Shown: in pieces, positions 62,101-64,000 of the stretch
Layout: every line of letters begins with the position of its first letter
Position numbering within the stretch: the first letter of the stretch is position 1
Source of the DNA: Progne subis subis
Taxonomy: Eukaryota; Chordata; Aves; Passeriformes; Hirundinidae
Direction of reading: 5' to 3'
Length of the DNA stretch: 64,000 nt
NCBI GenBank assembly: GCA_022316685.1
Contig: JAKJHU010000083.1
Span: 2,666,001 to 2,730,000, forward strand
Translations under genes and position numbers: made by a program
Notes under the pieces: generated by a model
What the model saw: the letters and a program-made list of their open reading frames with translations, nothing else
What the model was told of the DNA's origin: nothing
The model's database searches: none

Positions 62101-63740
62101 CTACAGGGAGAGAGTTGTTCTCATACACATATACATGCATATATACTATATATGGAGGGCAGAGAGAGTGACTTGTTCATTCACCTCTTCCTGCATGTAT
62201 ATGTATGTGTATGTGTTCACACTAACACACAATATCTTAGTGGATATATATCCACATACAAATACATAATTCTGTATATTATTACATATATAATTTATTA
62301 TTTAAGAGATATTCACACACACACTGTATCCTTAAAAACACACAATGCCCTTTATCTCCCTGCATGCACATATACATATATGTACAGTGAGATTGTGAGC
62401 TGCTCAGTCTTTCTCTTGCTACACACACACACACACACGCACATATGAAGCACATATGCACAATTCACACACAGACAGAACATTCCCCCTATCTCCAGCC
62501 ACACACACTTTATTTAAACATTTACTTATATATGTAATTAATTGTGTGTGTGTCTATTTTCTACCATTCTTCCCATCTTTTCCCCCCAAGAGGGAGAAAA
62601 GGACCTAGATATAGAGCATGGTAAAAAATGCTCCCATCATATCCCTTCCCAAGTAAAAATGTATGTGGGGTATCTGTGTGTGAGGCTGTGGTCTCTCCCA
62701 TCCTCTCTTCTACCCCCACATATAAAATCTGGAGTGCATATACAGCGTATGTGTGTGCATGTATTGATCTGGACATATATTCTCTGTCTGCATGTATATG
62801 TATATAGAGAGCAAGCATGTGTATATGGGACCCAGTCATTCCCCCTCCCAACTCATACCCAAATGTTCCCATATCCACCTCTACATCCAATTTATTTAGA
62901 TATTTATTTATGTATCTGTATTTACTTTCATTTTTTTTCTGTCTCCCTCCCCTTCCTCTCTTTCTCAAAGAAATATAAAAATAGCTAAACAACACACACA
63001 GAGCTGCATGTAAATGACCCTTTTATATTAAAAAGTCAGAAATAAACAATACGCAACTATATAAAATACTTAAAGATATATAAAACAGACACAGAGATGT
63101 GTATAAATATTAAGAAAAACCTCTGTGTGTAGACAAAGAGAAAAAACCCATACCCATAAAAATACAAGTATGTGTGTATAAAGTAATTTAAAATATATCT
63201 GAATGTCTGTGATCCTGTCTCTCCATGTATGGGGGCAGTAACATATATAGACATACACACCTTTGTATATGTGTTTATTCATGTAATTAATATTTAATTT
63301 TCCTATATAAATATATAAATAAAGTATATATGGGTATAGCCACATCTATTTGTGAGCTATTTTTTTCTCCTTCTCTGAGTGTGTATATATATATATATAT
63401 ATGAATGAAGAAAGAAAATACTTTATGCTACCTATGTGTACATGGGTAAGGCTGCAGCCACATATGTCTCATAAACAGAAACCTGTAACTGACTTGTGCT
63501 CTGTCTCTAAGCCTTGGCAGATTTGCCTGTGTAACACAGCAATTCACACACACACACACACAACTTCATACCTGTGCTTCTTTGTGCTCTTGTGCTTCCC
63601 CTGCTGATTTGATCTCCAAAATATGGTAAATAAATCCATACACATTCCTGCTGGTGTAAATGTGTTTGAATATGTAAACAGCAAACACACCCATGTTTGC
63701 CTAAAAGTATTTGGTATACCTAATAGAAACCTGAGCATGT
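59200..63740. repeat. Long degenerate AT-rich repeat tract (ATATAC/CACA/GAGA units)
   Basis: For about 4.5 kb the sequence is built from recurring blocks in a similar order: GAGAGAG, then CTGTTCACACACA, then ATTCTCTCTTGCTATATA, then TATACATATATGCATA. Anchor motifs CTGTTC/CTGTGAC/CTATTTGC fall at about 60545, 60612, 60670, 60710 and 60768, a spacing of 40-70 bases. The copies are strongly diverged and the period irregular, so it looks like an old minisatellite or an expanded compound microsatellite. Pure runs include (TA)n near 63385-63403 and (CA)n near 63546-63562. After 62500 the order is looser. Short open frames rich in Tyr, Ile, His and Cys are by-products of the repeat. Confidence 0.75.
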
Positions 63741-64000
63741 TTTTGTGTTTGTATCACGTATTTCACCCCGGGCTCCTGGGCTATGTGCTGGGTAGGGGTC
63801 CCCGCACACCTGGGGCTGGGGGCACTGGGGCTGGTGGCAGTGGCAGCCATTTGGGGCTCCAGGTGTGCAGGGATGGGGCTGGCACCAAGTCCACTGTAGT
63901 GGCTGCAGCTGCTGGGCTGGCAGGAGGACTCCTGCTGGGGATCAGGCCAGGCTGCAGCACAGGATAGGTCCAGCCTCAAAGCCCAGCCAGGTGCCACTGC
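63741..64000. other. GC-rich unique sequence at the right edge
   Basis: The sequence returns abruptly to GC-rich, non-repetitive DNA. No exon could be supported in the visible 260 bases. Confidence 0.45.

Noticed and set aside
59829..62988. Numerous 60-150-codon frames in the AT-rich tract
   Set aside because: They are made of translated ATATAC/CACA/GAGA units (Tyr-Ile-His-Thr-Cys) on both strands and follow the repeat, not a protein family.
59200..63740. CRISPR-like array
   Set aside because: Spacing is irregular, repeat copies are degenerate and microsatellite-like, and the genome is vertebrate.

Overview
This is a vertebrate nuclear window, most likely from a bird and probably a songbird. 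Genes are split by GT-AG introns, promoters sit in CpG islands, a CR1-type LINE tail is present, and one solo LTR resembles, from memory, songbird ERVL LTRs. The compact, GC-rich genes suggest a small chromosome. The species is not identifiable by eye.

Layout, left to right. (1) 1-17868, + strand: the 3' two thirds of a type VII collagen gene (COL7A1). About 80 small Gly-X-Y exons lead through a 39-residue hinge to an NC2 tail with a Kunitz domain; the 5' part lies left of the window. (2) 20.0-21.6 kb, + strand: a CRF-family neuropeptide precursor, best explained as urocortin 2 (UCN2), directly downstream of COL7A1 as in mammals. (3) 23526-42619, + strand: complete COPG1 (coatomer gamma-1), 24 coding exons and 874 codons. 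(4) 42991-48308, + strand: complete HMCES (SRAP-domain abasic-site sensor), 6 coding exons and 338 codons, starting only ~140 bp after the COPG1 poly(A) signal. (5) 51005-51385, + strand: an H2A gene with a 5'-UTR intron, a histone-like promoter and a poly(A) signal. (6) 57620-56970, - strand: intronless linker histone H1.10 (H1-10, formerly H1FX). (7) 59.2-63.7 kb: a long AT-rich degenerate repeat tract with no recognisable gene.

Mobile elements: a 393-bp solo LTR with a perfect 6-bp target duplication in COPG1 intron 1, a 782-bp solo LTR with a perfect 5-bp duplication in HMCES intron 5, and a CR1 fragment in COPG1 intron 19.

The genes share no single pathway: collagen VII anchors epithelial basement membranes, UCN2 is a secreted peptide hormone, COPG1 is a COPI vesicle subunit, HMCES protects abasic DNA, and two chromatin genes follow. 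The most interesting items are the UCN2 candidate, whose otherwise conserved receptor-activating motif is altered, and the H2A gene lying between HMCES and H1-10. Exon borders were read by eye from splice signals, reading frame and remembered family sequences; no search was run.
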